Assembly: GCF_016862635.1 (NCBI RefSeq)
Contig: NZ_BONI01000008.1
Span: forward strand, 1-64,000
DNA: 64,000 nucleotides
From: Catellatospora coxensis
GTDB taxonomy: Bacteria; Actinomycetota; Actinomycetes; Mycobacteriales; Micromonosporaceae
Direction of reading: 5' to 3'
The notes beneath the pieces were generated by a model that had not been told where the DNA came from, searched no databases, and saw only the letters and a program-made list of their open reading frames with translations. How positions within the stretch are numbered: position 1 is the first letter of the stretch; each line of letters opens with the position of its first letter. Below are positions 28,444 to 35,726 of this stretch, one piece after another. A program made the position numbers and the translations under genes.

Positions 28444-29352
28444 ATGCGATTCGGATTGTTCGGCACGGGCTACTGGGCGGAGCAGACCCAGGGCGCGGCG
28501 CTGGTGGCCCACCCCGAGGCCGAGCTCGTCGGCGTGTGGGGGCGTGACCCGGCCAAGGCCGCCGCGCTCGCGTCCCGGCTGGGCGCCCGGCCCTACGACG
28601 ACGTCGACGCGCTGATCGCCGACGTGGACGCGATCGCGGTCGCGCTGCCGCCCGACGTGCAGGCGCCGATCGCGGAGCGGGCCGCCCGCGCTGGCCGCCA
28701 CCTGCTGCTGGACAAGCCGCTGGCGCTGACCACCGCCGACGCCGACCGGGTCGTCGACGCCGTTGCGGACACCGGCGTGGCCAGCGTCGTCTTCTTCACC
28801 TCGCGCTTCGACCCGGACGTCACCGCGGCGCTGGAGCAGGCATCGGCCGCGGGCGGGTGGAGCTCGGCCCGGGTCACCATGTACGCCTCGATCTTCGCGC
28901 AGGGCGGTCCGTACAGCGGCTCGGCCTGGCGGAAGGTGCACGGCGGGCTGTGGGACATCGGCCCGCACGCGCTGTCGCGGCTGCTGCCCGTGCTCGGCCC
29001 GGTGACCGAGGTGACCTCGCTGGCCGGCGCGCACGCCACCAGCCATGTGCTGGCCCGGCACGACAGCGGTGCGATCAGCGTGCTGATGCTGACGCTGGAC
29101 GCCCCGCCGACGGCGCTGCTGTTCGAGTACCAGCTGCACGGCGAGGCCGGTGTGCTGGACCTGCCCGGCGGCTCCGGCGACCCGGTGGCCAACTTCGGCC
29201 GCGCGATCGACGAGCTGCTCGCCGAGGCCCGGCACACCCGCGAGGGCGGCCCGGCGCACCCGTGCGACGTGCGCTTCGCCCGTGAGGTGGTCGCGGTGCT
29301 GGAGGCGGCGCAGCTGTCCCAACAGGAGGGACGTACGGTCGCCCTGCGGTGA
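28444..29352 (+). CDS. Gfo/Idh/MocA family oxidoreductase
   Basis: A 302-residue NAD(P)-dependent sugar or polyol dehydrogenase. The Rossmann start is RFGLFGTGYWAEQTQGAAL, and the signature (D)KPLA occurs as LLLDKPLALTTADADR near residue 82. The second domain has the typical GGLWDIGPHALS with the His thought to be catalytic near 178. TAGGCT (28431-28436) lies 7 nt before the ATG, so the mRNA is probably leaderless. The substrate is not clear; the neighbours (hypothetical protein, kinase) do not help. Confidence 0.88.
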   Translation: MRFGLFGTGYWAEQTQGAALVAHPEAELVGVWGRDPAKAAALASRLGARPYDDVDALIADVDAIAVALPPDVQAPIAERAARAGRHLLLDKPLALTTADADRVVDAVADTGVASVVFFTSRFDPDVTAALEQASAAGGWSSARVTMYASIFAQGGPYSGSAWRKVHGGLWDIGPHALSRLLPVLGPVTEVTSLAGAHATSHVLARHDSGAISVLMLTLDAPPTALLFEYQLHGEAGVLDLPGGSGDPVANFGRAIDELLAEARHTREGGPAHPCDVRFAREVVAVLEAAQLSQQEGRTVALR

Positions 29353-29462
29353 CCGGGTCCGGCAGGTCCCGGACCAGGTGGGCACTGGATCGTTCAAGCG
29401 ATCTGGAATCGTGTCCGGGCAACCGTTGACACCGCAGCGGATCATGCAGCAACGTGCCGTTC

Positions 29463-30851
29463 ATGACCGAGTACGCCTATCCGCTGCGCGCCGGCGACCT
29501 GATGGTCGAGCGGTACCGACTGATCGACCGGATCGGCGTCGGCGGCATGGCGGTCATCTGGCGGGCCCGGGACGAGACGCTCGACCGCCTGGTGGCGCTG
29601 AAGGTGCTCGACCCGCGCCTGTCCGGTGACGAGCGGCTGCGCGAGCTGGCCCGGCGGGAGGCGTGGGCGGTGGCCCGCCTCAACCATCCGGACGTGGCCG
29701 GGGTGCACGACTTCGTGCGCACCAGCACCCCGGACGGCCAGGAGATCGCGCTCATCGTGCTCCAGCTCGTGGCGGGCGAGCCGCTGGCGGACCGGATCGC
29801 GCTCGGTGCGCTGCCCTGGCGGGAGGCGGTGCGCGTCGGCGCGCGCATCGCCGCGGTGCTGGAGGTGGCGCACCGGCGGGGCGTGGTGCACCGCGACATC
29901 ACCCCGGACAACGTGATGGTGCACGGCGAGCAGGTCACCGTCCTCGACTTCGGCATCGCGGCCCGCATCGGCGAGCCCGACGACGACAGCACCGGCGCCA
30001 GCTTCGGCACCCCGGCGTACGTCGCCCCGGAGCGGCTGGACGGCATGCCCGCCGAATCCGCCACGGACGTGTACGCGCTGGGGGTGGTGCTGTACGAGAT
30101 GCTGACCGGTCGCCCGCCGTTCCGGGTGCGCGGCTGGGACGACGTCGCCGCCGACCACGGCCCCGTGGTGCCGCCGGATGTCGCCGAGCTGCCCCGCTCC
30201 GTGGTGGCGCTGGTGACGGCGGCGCTGAGCCGCGAGCCGGCGGCGCGTCCGACGGCCGCCGAGTCGGCCCGGGTGCTGCGGGCGGCGCTGGTGCGCGCGC
30301 CGCGGCGGCTGCTGCCGGTGGCGGCGGTCGCGGCCGGCGTCGCGGTGCTCGGGGTGCTGGCCTGGACGCTGCCCATGCGCGACTCCCCGGACGACCCGGG
30401 CCAGGCGGTCGGCACGACGCCCGCGAGCACCCCCGGGTTCGGCACACAGCCCGCGTCGGGCAGTCCGTCCGCCGGGCCCGCCACGCCGCCCGCAGCGTCC
30501 CCGGCCGCGACCGGGACCAGGCCGACGCCGGGCCCGTCCACCCCGGACGGGCCGACGGCCGGCCCGTCGGCAGCCCCAGTCCTCAGCGTCAAGCAGGCGC
30601 AGGACGCCGCGCTGAAGACGGTCGACGACGCCTTCGCCGACGGCAAGGTGCGCGTCGACGTCGCGACCGACCTGCGCAACACCGTGAACAACCTGGTCCA
30701 GGCCAGGCCGAAGGGCACGACGCTGGCCGAGCAGGTGCAGGCGGCCCACCTGAAGATCGACCAGCGGGTCGGCGAGGGCACGCTCGCGTACGAGGTCGGC
30801 GAGCGGTTGCACGACGACATCGCGGCGCTGGGGCGGGCCCTGGCGGCCTGA
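29463..30851 (+). CDS. Membrane Ser/Thr protein kinase
   Basis: A 462-residue Hanks-type kinase. Residues 1-270 form the kinase domain with GVGGMAVIWRA (P-loop), VALKVLD (Lys near 46), HRDITPDNV (near 143), LDFGIAAR (near 162) and VAPERL. The catalytic-loop Lys usual after HRDI is Thr, which is seen in some bacterial kinases. A membrane helix (about 284-304) leads to a Pro/Ser/Thr-rich outer linker and a C-terminal helical domain (SVKQAQDAALKTVDDAFADG) without PASTA repeats. The ATG at 29463 was preferred to the GTG at 29454. A terminator follows. The FHA-ABC protein at 21-23 kb is a conceivable substrate, but nothing in the sequence shows it. Confidence 0.9.
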   Translation: MTEYAYPLRAGDLMVERYRLIDRIGVGGMAVIWRARDETLDRLVALKVLDPRLSGDERLRELARREAWAVARLNHPDVAGVHDFVRTSTPDGQEIALIVLQLVAGEPLADRIALGALPWREAVRVGARIAAVLEVAHRRGVVHRDITPDNVMVHGEQVTVLDFGIAARIGEPDDDSTGASFGTPAYVAPERLDGMPAESATDVYALGVVLYEMLTGRPPFRVRGWDDVAADHGPVVPPDVAELPRSVVALVTAALSREPAARPTAAESARVLRAALVRAPRRLLPVAAVAAGVAVLGVLAWTLPMRDSPDDPGQAVGTTPASTPGFGTQPASGSPSAGPATPPAASPAATGTRPTPGPSTPDGPTAGPSAAPVLSVKQAQDAALKTVDDAFADGKVRVDVATDLRNTVNNLVQARPKGTTLAEQVQAAHLKIDQRVGEGTLAYEVGERLHDDIAALGRALAA

Positions 30852-30871
30852 TCGGGGCCGGAAAAAGCTAC

Positions 30872-30903
30872 GGGCCGGGCGACCTGGAAAGGTCGCCCGG
30901 CCC
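30872..30903. terminator. Bidirectional terminator
   Basis: A 13-bp perfect stem, GGGCCGGGCGACC with its complement, and a 6-nt loop lie between the convergent kinase and GH1 genes. Confidence 0.85.
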
Positions 30904-30951
30904 AGTCACCCGGCGGCGTGGACGCGTGGGTCACCCACCGCCGGGGAGGCT

Positions 30952-32301
30952 CTACAGGCCGTTGGCGCGGATCACGTCGCGGTACCAGTGCGCGCTGGCC
31001 TTGGGCGTGCGCTGCTGGGAGGCGTAGTCGACGTAGACCAGGCCCCACCGCTCGTCGTAGCCTTCCTGCCACTCGAAGTTGTCCATCAGCGACCACACGT
31101 GGTAGCTCTCCAGGTTCACCCCGTCGGTGATGGCCCGGTGCGCGGCGGCGAAGTGGTCACGCAGGAAGACCATCCGGCCGGTGTCCTGCACGGTCCCGTC
31201 CGCACCCAGCACGTCCGGGCACGGCAGCCCGTTCTCGGTGATGGTCAGCGCGATGTCGCCGTAGTCCTTCTTGACGCGGGTCAGGATGTCGTACATGCCC
31301 TCGGGGTAGATCTGCTGCCAGAACGCCTCGCTGGTGGGGTGCTTGCGCACCGTCTCACCGGCGCCGGTGACGTAGATGGGGCAGTAGTACTGCACGGCCA
31401 GCAGCTCCACCGGCGACGAGATGACCTCGAGGTCGCCGTCCTTGATGTGCTGCTGCATCGGCGAGAAGCGGGCCACGTCGTCGAGCACGTCCTGCGGGTA
31501 GTGGCCCTTCAGGATCGGGTCGAGGTACAGGCGGTTCTCGTAGCCGTCGTACAGCACGGTGGCCTGCTGGGCCTCGGGGGTGTCGTCGGCGGGGTAGCAC
31601 GGGTGCAGGTTCAGCGCGGGGCCGATCCGGGTCTGCGGGCTCAGGTGCGGGCGCATCGCCTGCACCGCGAGGCCGTGTCCCAGCAGCTGGTGGTGGGCCA
31701 CCACGTACGCGGCGGCCTCGTCGCGCTTGCCGGGGGCGTGCGACCCGTACAGGTAGCCGTTCTGCACGATGGTCTTGGGCTCGTTGAGGGTGAGCCAGTT
31801 GGGCACGGCGTCGCCGAGGGCCTCGGCCAGCACGGCGGCGTACTCGGCGAAGCGGTAGGCGGTGTCGCGGTTCTCCCAGCCGCCGATGTCCTGCAGCTCC
31901 TGCGGGGTGTCCCAGTGGTACAGGGTGACCATCGGGGTGACGCCGCGCGCGTGCAGGCCGTCCACCAGCCGGCGGTAGAAGTCCAGGCCCTTGCGGTTGA
32001 CGGGGCCGCTGCCACCGGGGACGACGCGGGGCCAGGAGATGGAGAAGCGGTACGACCGCAGGCCCAGCTCCTTGATGAGGTCGAGGTCGGTGGACCAGCG
32101 GTGGTAGTGGTCGGCGGCGACGTCGCCGTGCTCACCGTTGCGCACGCGCCCCGGAGTCTTGGCGAACGTGTCCCATACCGACGGTCCGCGGCCGTCGATG
32201 GCGGCGGCACCCTCGATCTGGTAGGCCGACGTCGCGGCGCCCCAGATGAAGCCCTCGGGGAACTGCAGCCCCATCGAGGTGGGCGACGGATGACCTGGCA
32301 T
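30952..32301 (-). CDS. GH1 beta-glucosidase
   Basis: A 449-residue cytoplasmic beta-glycosidase. The acid/base Glu lies in WLTLNEPKT and the nucleophile Glu in ALTITENGLP; the GH1 N-terminal signature is FPEGFIWGAATSAYQIEGA. No signal peptide is present, so it would hydrolyse imported cellobiose or similar disaccharides. GAGGAG lies 6 nt before the ATG. A CebR-like box (32341-32356) sits about 40 nt upstream. In Streptomyces such a box controls the cellobiose importer and bglC together, so induction by cellodextrin is likely. The sugar ABC operon 2 kb away is a plausible partner. Confidence 0.94.
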   Translation of the reverse strand: MPGHPSPTSMGLQFPEGFIWGAATSAYQIEGAAAIDGRGPSVWDTFAKTPGRVRNGEHGDVAADHYHRWSTDLDLIKELGLRSYRFSISWPRVVPGGSGPVNRKGLDFYRRLVDGLHARGVTPMVTLYHWDTPQELQDIGGWENRDTAYRFAEYAAVLAEALGDAVPNWLTLNEPKTIVQNGYLYGSHAPGKRDEAAAYVVAHHQLLGHGLAVQAMRPHLSPQTRIGPALNLHPCYPADDTPEAQQATVLYDGYENRLYLDPILKGHYPQDVLDDVARFSPMQQHIKDGDLEVISSPVELLAVQYYCPIYVTGAGETVRKHPTSEAFWQQIYPEGMYDILTRVKKDYGDIALTITENGLPCPDVLGADGTVQDTGRMVFLRDHFAAAHRAITDGVNLESYHVWSLMDNFEWQEGYDERWGLVYVDYASQQRTPKASAHWYRDVIRANGL

Positions 32302-32340
32302 GCGGTGCTCCTCAAATACTGGGAAAAGGACTGATCATGG

Positions 32341-32356
32341 ATGGGAACGCTCCCAT
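32341..32356. promoter_or_regulatory. CebR-like operator upstream of the beta-glucosidase
   Basis: ATGGGAACGCTCCCAT differs by one base from the palindrome ATGGGAGCGCTCCCAT. TGGGAGCGCTCCCA is the established CebR (LacI family) site in Streptomyces. It lies 40-55 nt before the GH1 start, in the promoter zone. Confidence 0.75.
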
Positions 32357-32406
32357 GATCAGGTACAGTTGTCCTCATCCCGGTGACGGGTGGAGATGTG
32401 GTGGTA

Positions 32407-32658
32407 AGACTTTCGCATATGTGGCGCAAGTCTGGTGCTGATGGGCGCTGAGGCGGAGAATGCCGATTGGTATGGGGACGGGGAAGGGCAGTCCCCGCCC
32501 CCATCGGGTGCTCACGCCCTGTGTCTGCCGAGCGGCAGGGTCACGAGGCAGCGTGACGCGCGGGAGCCGTTGGCACGCGACGTAGTCGCGAGCTTCACCT
32601 CCTCTCCGGCACCCGGAGGGAGGTCGGTCGCCGGTCGTAGGGAGATCGGCGACCGACC
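32407..32658. other. Hairpin-dense non-coding segment, possible structured RNA
   Basis: Seven consecutive stem-loops occur in 250 bp: GACTT...AAGTC (32408-32432); a compound stem CCGAT/TGGGG/CGGGGA with its complements (32463-32507); CTGCC/GGCAG (32525-32538); GTCAC/GTGAC (32540-32556); GCGAC/GTCGC (32577-32589); CTCCGG/CCGGAG (about 32603-32617); and a 12-bp stem GGTCGGTCGCCG with its complement (32622-32658). No credible protein frame covers it. Strand and boundaries are unknown, and some short hairpins are expected by chance at this GC content. Confidence 0.35.
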
Positions 32659-32732
32659 GCCTCTGGGAGCGGCCGGCGATGGCGTCCGGGCGGGCCATCG
32701 ACGGGACGAATTCTTACATTGATGAACATCCG

Positions 32733-32746
32733 TGGAAGCGTTCCCA
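32733..32746. promoter_or_regulatory. CebR-like box without an adjacent target gene
   Basis: TGGAAGCGTTCCCA is a LacI-family palindrome similar to the box at 32341. Rightwards it is followed by GGAGGGG at about 32780 and no ATG/GTG frame of useful length. Confidence 0.55.
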
Positions 32747-32865
32747 TGGACGTTTGTTGGAACGATAGCGACATCTGAGCCGGAGGGGAAGACCCTTCAT
32801 CGCCCCAGAATCTCTAGGCAACCACCAGGAAATCCTTGGCTGGTAACCGAATCGGCCCCGACCTG

Positions 32866-32879
32866 CGGAAGCGCTCCCA
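32866..32879. promoter_or_regulatory. Third CebR-like box
   Basis: CGGAAGCGCTCCCA keeps the AGCGCT centre and one perfect half-site. It lies 130 bp right of the second box and also lacks an adjacent start codon with a ribosome binding site. Confidence 0.5.
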
Positions 32880-33011
32880 CGGGCCGGGCGTCGATGTGTC
32901 GGGCGTGTTTCCACATTGACACGAACGAGCGCCGCGGACGGCCTCGGGCGGGCGTCGTGGCCCGGTTCGGCCGCCGCTGCGCCCGCCCCGGCGGCACCGC
33001 TCGGGGTGAAG

Positions 33012-33617
33012 CTACCGTGCGGCGGGATCCCGCCACAGCGTCCACTGTGGCGGGCCGGAACGCATCGGCGGCTGCCCGGTCACGGTGAAGCCGTGGCGGC
33101 GGTAGAAGCTCAGATTGCGCTCGTTGGACGACTCCAGGTAGACCGGCAGGCCGGCGGCGTCGAAGCGGGCCAGCCCGTCGGCCAGCAGCGCCGAACCCCG
33201 GCCGGTGCCGCGCGCGGCGACGGTGGTGCCGATGAATTCCAGGTACCAGTGCTCGGCCGGCTGCCGCTCGTGCAGGCGGTCGATCTCGCCCATCCGGCCC
33301 AGCAGCCGGGGCAGCCGGGTGCCGGTGGCGCGGAGCAGCGGCAGGGCCGCCCGGACGACGGCGGGAGTGGGCAGCTTCCACTCGTGCGGCGGGGCCCACA
33401 TGGTGACAGCCTGCCGGTCCGCGGTGGTGAAGACATGGCCGCGCGGGATCGCGTACCGCAGCAGGGCCGCGAAGATGCGCTCCAGGCGGCCGTGGCGGCC
33501 ACTGGGGGGAACCATCCAGCACCACACCGGGTCGTCGCCGAAGGCCTCGGCCAGGGTGGTGGACAGGACCGGCAGATCGGCCGGTACGGCGACGCGAATG
33601 TCATTCACATCCGGCAT
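33012..33617 (-). CDS. GNAT family acetyltransferase
   Basis: A 201-residue N-acetyltransferase. The acetyl-CoA loop is seen as AARGTGRGSALLADGL near residue 132, followed by the C-terminal strand LESSNERNLSFYRRHGF typical of GNATs. The N-terminal half (WCWMVPPSGRHGRLERIFAAL, HVFTTADRQAVTMWAPP) matches a common actinobacterial subgroup. The ATG at 33617 begins a frame directly at conserved sequence; the longer frame upstream overlaps the divergent SDR promoter and is not protein-like. Substrate unknown. Confidence 0.85.
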   Translation of the reverse strand: MPDVNDIRVAVPADLPVLSTTLAEAFGDDPVWCWMVPPSGRHGRLERIFAALLRYAIPRGHVFTTADRQAVTMWAPPHEWKLPTPAVVRAALPLLRATGTRLPRLLGRMGEIDRLHERQPAEHWYLEFIGTTVAARGTGRGSALLADGLARFDAAGLPVYLESSNERNLSFYRRHGFTVTGQPPMRSGPPQWTLWRDPAAR

Positions 33618-33753
33618 CCTGCCCCACTTCCCGCCCCCGCACGACCCCCGCCCGGCATCGCGTCCTGCAGTTTCGGGGAAAGCGGCTGAACCCGGATCGT
33701 GATCCGTGCGATCTCCCGGGGTGCGGCGGCGTTCCTGCCGATAGGGTCGCCGC

Positions 33754-34509
33754 ATGACCGATCATGGGCAGGACAGGCCGCTGGCGGTGGTCAGCGGCGC
33801 GGGCACGGGCATCGGGTCGGCCACCGCGCTGGCGCTGGCCGAACGGGGACACGACGTCGTCGCGATCGGACGGCGGGCGGACGTGCTGGAACGCGCCGCC
33901 GAGGGCATCCGCGCGGCGACCGGGGCGGCGGTGACGGTGATCGCCGCCGACCTCAGCGAGCCCGACGGAGCCGGACGCGTCGCCGAGGCGCTGGCCGGGC
34001 GGGCGGTGGACGTGCTGGTGAACAACGCGGGCGGGTACGTCGGCCGCGACAGCGACGGGCTGACCGCGGTGGCCGACCAGTGGCGGGCCACCTTCGAGAC
34101 CAACGTGCTCACCGCCGTGCTGCTCACCGAGGCACTGCTGCCGCTGCTGCGCCGCCCCGGCGGCCGGGTGGTGCTGCTGAGCTCCATCGCCGCCCAGCGC
34201 GGCGGCGGCGGGCCGTACTCGGCTGCCAAGGCCGCGCTGCACGGCTGGGTGCTGGACCTGGCGGCACAGCTCGGGCCGGACGGCGCCACGGCCAACGTCG
34301 TCTCACCCGGCTACGTCGCCGAGACGGAGTTCTTCGCCGGCCGGATGACGCCCCAGGGCCACGCCGCACGGGTGGCGCAGACCCTGGTCGGACGAGCCGG
34401 ACGGCCGCGGGACATCGCGGACGCGGTGTGCTGGCTGGCGGGTGAGTCGGGGGGCTACGTGACCGGCCAGATCATCAACGTGAACGGCGGCTCGGTCCTC
34501 GGCCGCTGA
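33754..34509 (+). CDS. Short-chain dehydrogenase/reductase
   Basis: A 251-residue classical SDR. SGAGTGIGSATAL (about 14-26) binds NAD(P), NNAGGY lies near 90, Ser in LLSSIAAQRG and YSAAKAALHG form the active site, and the C-terminal GQIINVNGGS is the usual ending of FabG-like members. TAGGGT at 33742-33747 lies 6 nt before the ATG with no ribosome binding site, so it is leaderless. The role could be 3-oxoacyl-ACP reduction or oxidation of a small alcohol. It converges with the sugar ABC operon across a palindrome. Confidence 0.88.
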   Translation: MTDHGQDRPLAVVSGAGTGIGSATALALAERGHDVVAIGRRADVLERAAEGIRAATGAAVTVIAADLSEPDGAGRVAEALAGRAVDVLVNNAGGYVGRDSDGLTAVADQWRATFETNVLTAVLLTEALLPLLRRPGGRVVLLSSIAAQRGGGGPYSAAKAALHGWVLDLAAQLGPDGATANVVSPGYVAETEFFAGRMTPQGHAARVAQTLVGRAGRPRDIADAVCWLAGESGGYVTGQIINVNGGSVLGR

Positions 34510-34562
34510 CCGCGCCCACGTACCTGTTCGCCGGCATCCCGCCTGGTCAAGCCCGGCGGATG

Positions 34563-34614
34563 TTAAGAAGGGCACCTTCTACAACCCGGAGCGTTGTGAA
34601 GGTGCCCTTCCTTT
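34563..34614. repeat. Family A palindrome, copy 3
   Basis: GAAGGGCACCTTC (34567-34579) and GAAGGTGCCCTTC (34598-34610) form the outer stem, and ACAAC/GTTGT extends it inside. TTAA precedes and CTTTGG follows. It fills the gap between convergent SDR and ABC permease genes. Confidence 0.85.
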
Positions 34615-34618
34615 GGTT

Positions 34619-35578
34619 TCAGCCCTTGACGCTGCCGGCGAGCAGGCCGCGGACGAAGTAGCGCTGCAGGGAGAGGAAGACCGTCAGCGGGACGATGATC
34701 GAGACGAAGGCGGCGGCGGTGAGCCGCTGCCACTCGTTGCCGCGGTTGCCGGCCAGCTCGGCCAGGCGCACGGTGAGCGGGGCGTTCTTCGGGCCGCCCG
34801 CGAAGATCAGGGCCACCAGCAGGTCGTTCCAGACCCAGAGGAACTGGAAGATGGCGAACGAGGCCAGGGCGGGCACGATCAGCGGCAGGATGATCGAACG
34901 GAAGATCTTCGCGTGGGTCGCGCCGTCCACCCGGGCCGCCTCGACGAGGTCGCCGGGCAGCTCCGCCATGAAGTTGTGCAGCAGGAAGATGCCCAGCGGC
35001 AGGGCGAAGCAGGTGTGCGCGAACCAGACCGTGATGAACTTGGCCGGGCCGTCCAGGTCCCACGCGGGCAGCAGCTGGAACCCGCCCAGCGAGACGCCGT
35101 AGTTGAAGAAGGACAGCAGCGGGATCAGCGCCATCTGCAGCGGCACGATCTGCAGGGCGAAGATGCCGATGTAGATCCAGTCGCGGCCGCGGAACCGCGT
35201 CCAGGCCAGGGCGTACGCGGCCAGCGCGCAGAACGCCAGCGGGAACAGCACCGACGGGATCGTGATGACCAGCGAGTTGACGAAGTATCCGGCCAGCCCG
35301 CCCGAAGCCGAGCGGGAGCCGAACAGCACCTGCTCGTAGTTCTCCAGGGTGAACTGGGGATTGCTGAAGAAGTTCCACCAGCCGTTGGACTTGATCTCGT
35401 TCTCGGGGCGGATCGAGGAGATCAACACGCCGAGCGTGGGCACGGTCCACAGCAGCGCGATCACCAGCGAGATCGCGCTCGCGGTGCGGCTGGTCAGCTT
35501 CTTGCGCACCCGCCCCGCCACGGTGGGCGGAACCTCGGCGTCCGGCGCTGCCAGAACGGTCTCCGTACCGGTGCTCAT
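34619..35578 (-). CDS. Sugar ABC transporter permease (MalG type)
   Basis: A 319-residue inner-membrane permease of a carbohydrate importer (CUT1 family). Six membrane segments are visible, and the ATPase-docking EAA loop is ELPGDLVEAARVDGATHAKI. The ATG at 35578 has GAGGAGGAACG directly before it, supplied by the small cassette upstream whose stop overlaps this start (ATGA). It is the third protein of the operon after the binding protein and MalF-type permease. No ATPase gene is present; actinobacteria usually share one MsiK-type ATPase among such importers. Confidence 0.93.
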   Translation of the reverse strand: MSTGTETVLAAPDAEVPPTVAGRVRKKLTSRTASAISLVIALLWTVPTLGVLISSIRPENEIKSNGWWNFFSNPQFTLENYEQVLFGSRSASGGLAGYFVNSLVITIPSVLFPLAFCALAAYALAWTRFRGRDWIYIGIFALQIVPLQMALIPLLSFFNYGVSLGGFQLLPAWDLDGPAKFITVWFAHTCFALPLGIFLLHNFMAELPGDLVEAARVDGATHAKIFRSIILPLIVPALASFAIFQFLWVWNDLLVALIFAGGPKNAPLTVRLAELAGNRGNEWQRLTAAAFVSIIVPLTVFLSLQRYFVRGLLAGSVKG

Positions 35579-35652
35579 CGTTCCTCCTCGCTGCGCTCGT
35601 CGTCGCGATGGGCTGCCCTGAACTGCTCGATCCGCTCGCAAAGCTCGCTCAT
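35575..35652 (-). CDS. 25-residue coupled micro-ORF, copy 2
   Basis: It starts MSELCERI and ends DDERSEEER. Its ATG overlaps the stop of copy 1 and its TGA overlaps the ATG of the MalG-type permease, both as ATGA. Its last codons (GAG GAG GAA) double as the Shine-Dalgarno sequence of the permease. It differs from copy 1 at three of 74 positions, one of them silent at an Arg codon. Whether the peptide itself has a function is unknown; the coupling role is inferred from the overlaps. Confidence 0.5.
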   Translation of the reverse strand: MSELCERIEQFRAAHRDDERSEEER

Positions 35653-35726
35653 CGTTCCTCCTCGCTGCGCTCGTCGTCGCGATGAGCTGCCCTGAACTGC
35701 ACGATTCGCTCGCAAAGCTCGCTCAT
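35579..35726. repeat. Tandem 74-bp repeat (two units)
   Basis: Two units with three mismatches lie head to tail between the two permease genes. The period of 74 is not a multiple of three, so successive units are read in different frames, yet each stays open because stop and start overlap. The end of the unit (GACGACGAGCG-AGCGAGGAGGAA) recurs after thrS at about 47897. Confidence 0.9.
35649..35726 (-). CDS. 25-residue coupled micro-ORF, copy 1
   Basis: It encodes a peptide starting MSELCERI and ending DDERSEEER. The ATG overlaps the MalF-type permease stop (TGATG), and its TGA overlaps the start of copy 2 (ATGA). It therefore keeps ribosomes moving from malF to malG across an inserted segment. 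The composition is strongly charged, with one Cys. Confidence 0.5.
   Translation of the reverse strand: MSELCERIVQFRAAHRDDERSEEER

Noticed and set aside
32780-32850. Possible relic gene after GGAGGGG near the second CebR-like box
   Set aside because: The downstream frame begins with ATC and stops after about 15 codons; too little remains to call a pseudogene.
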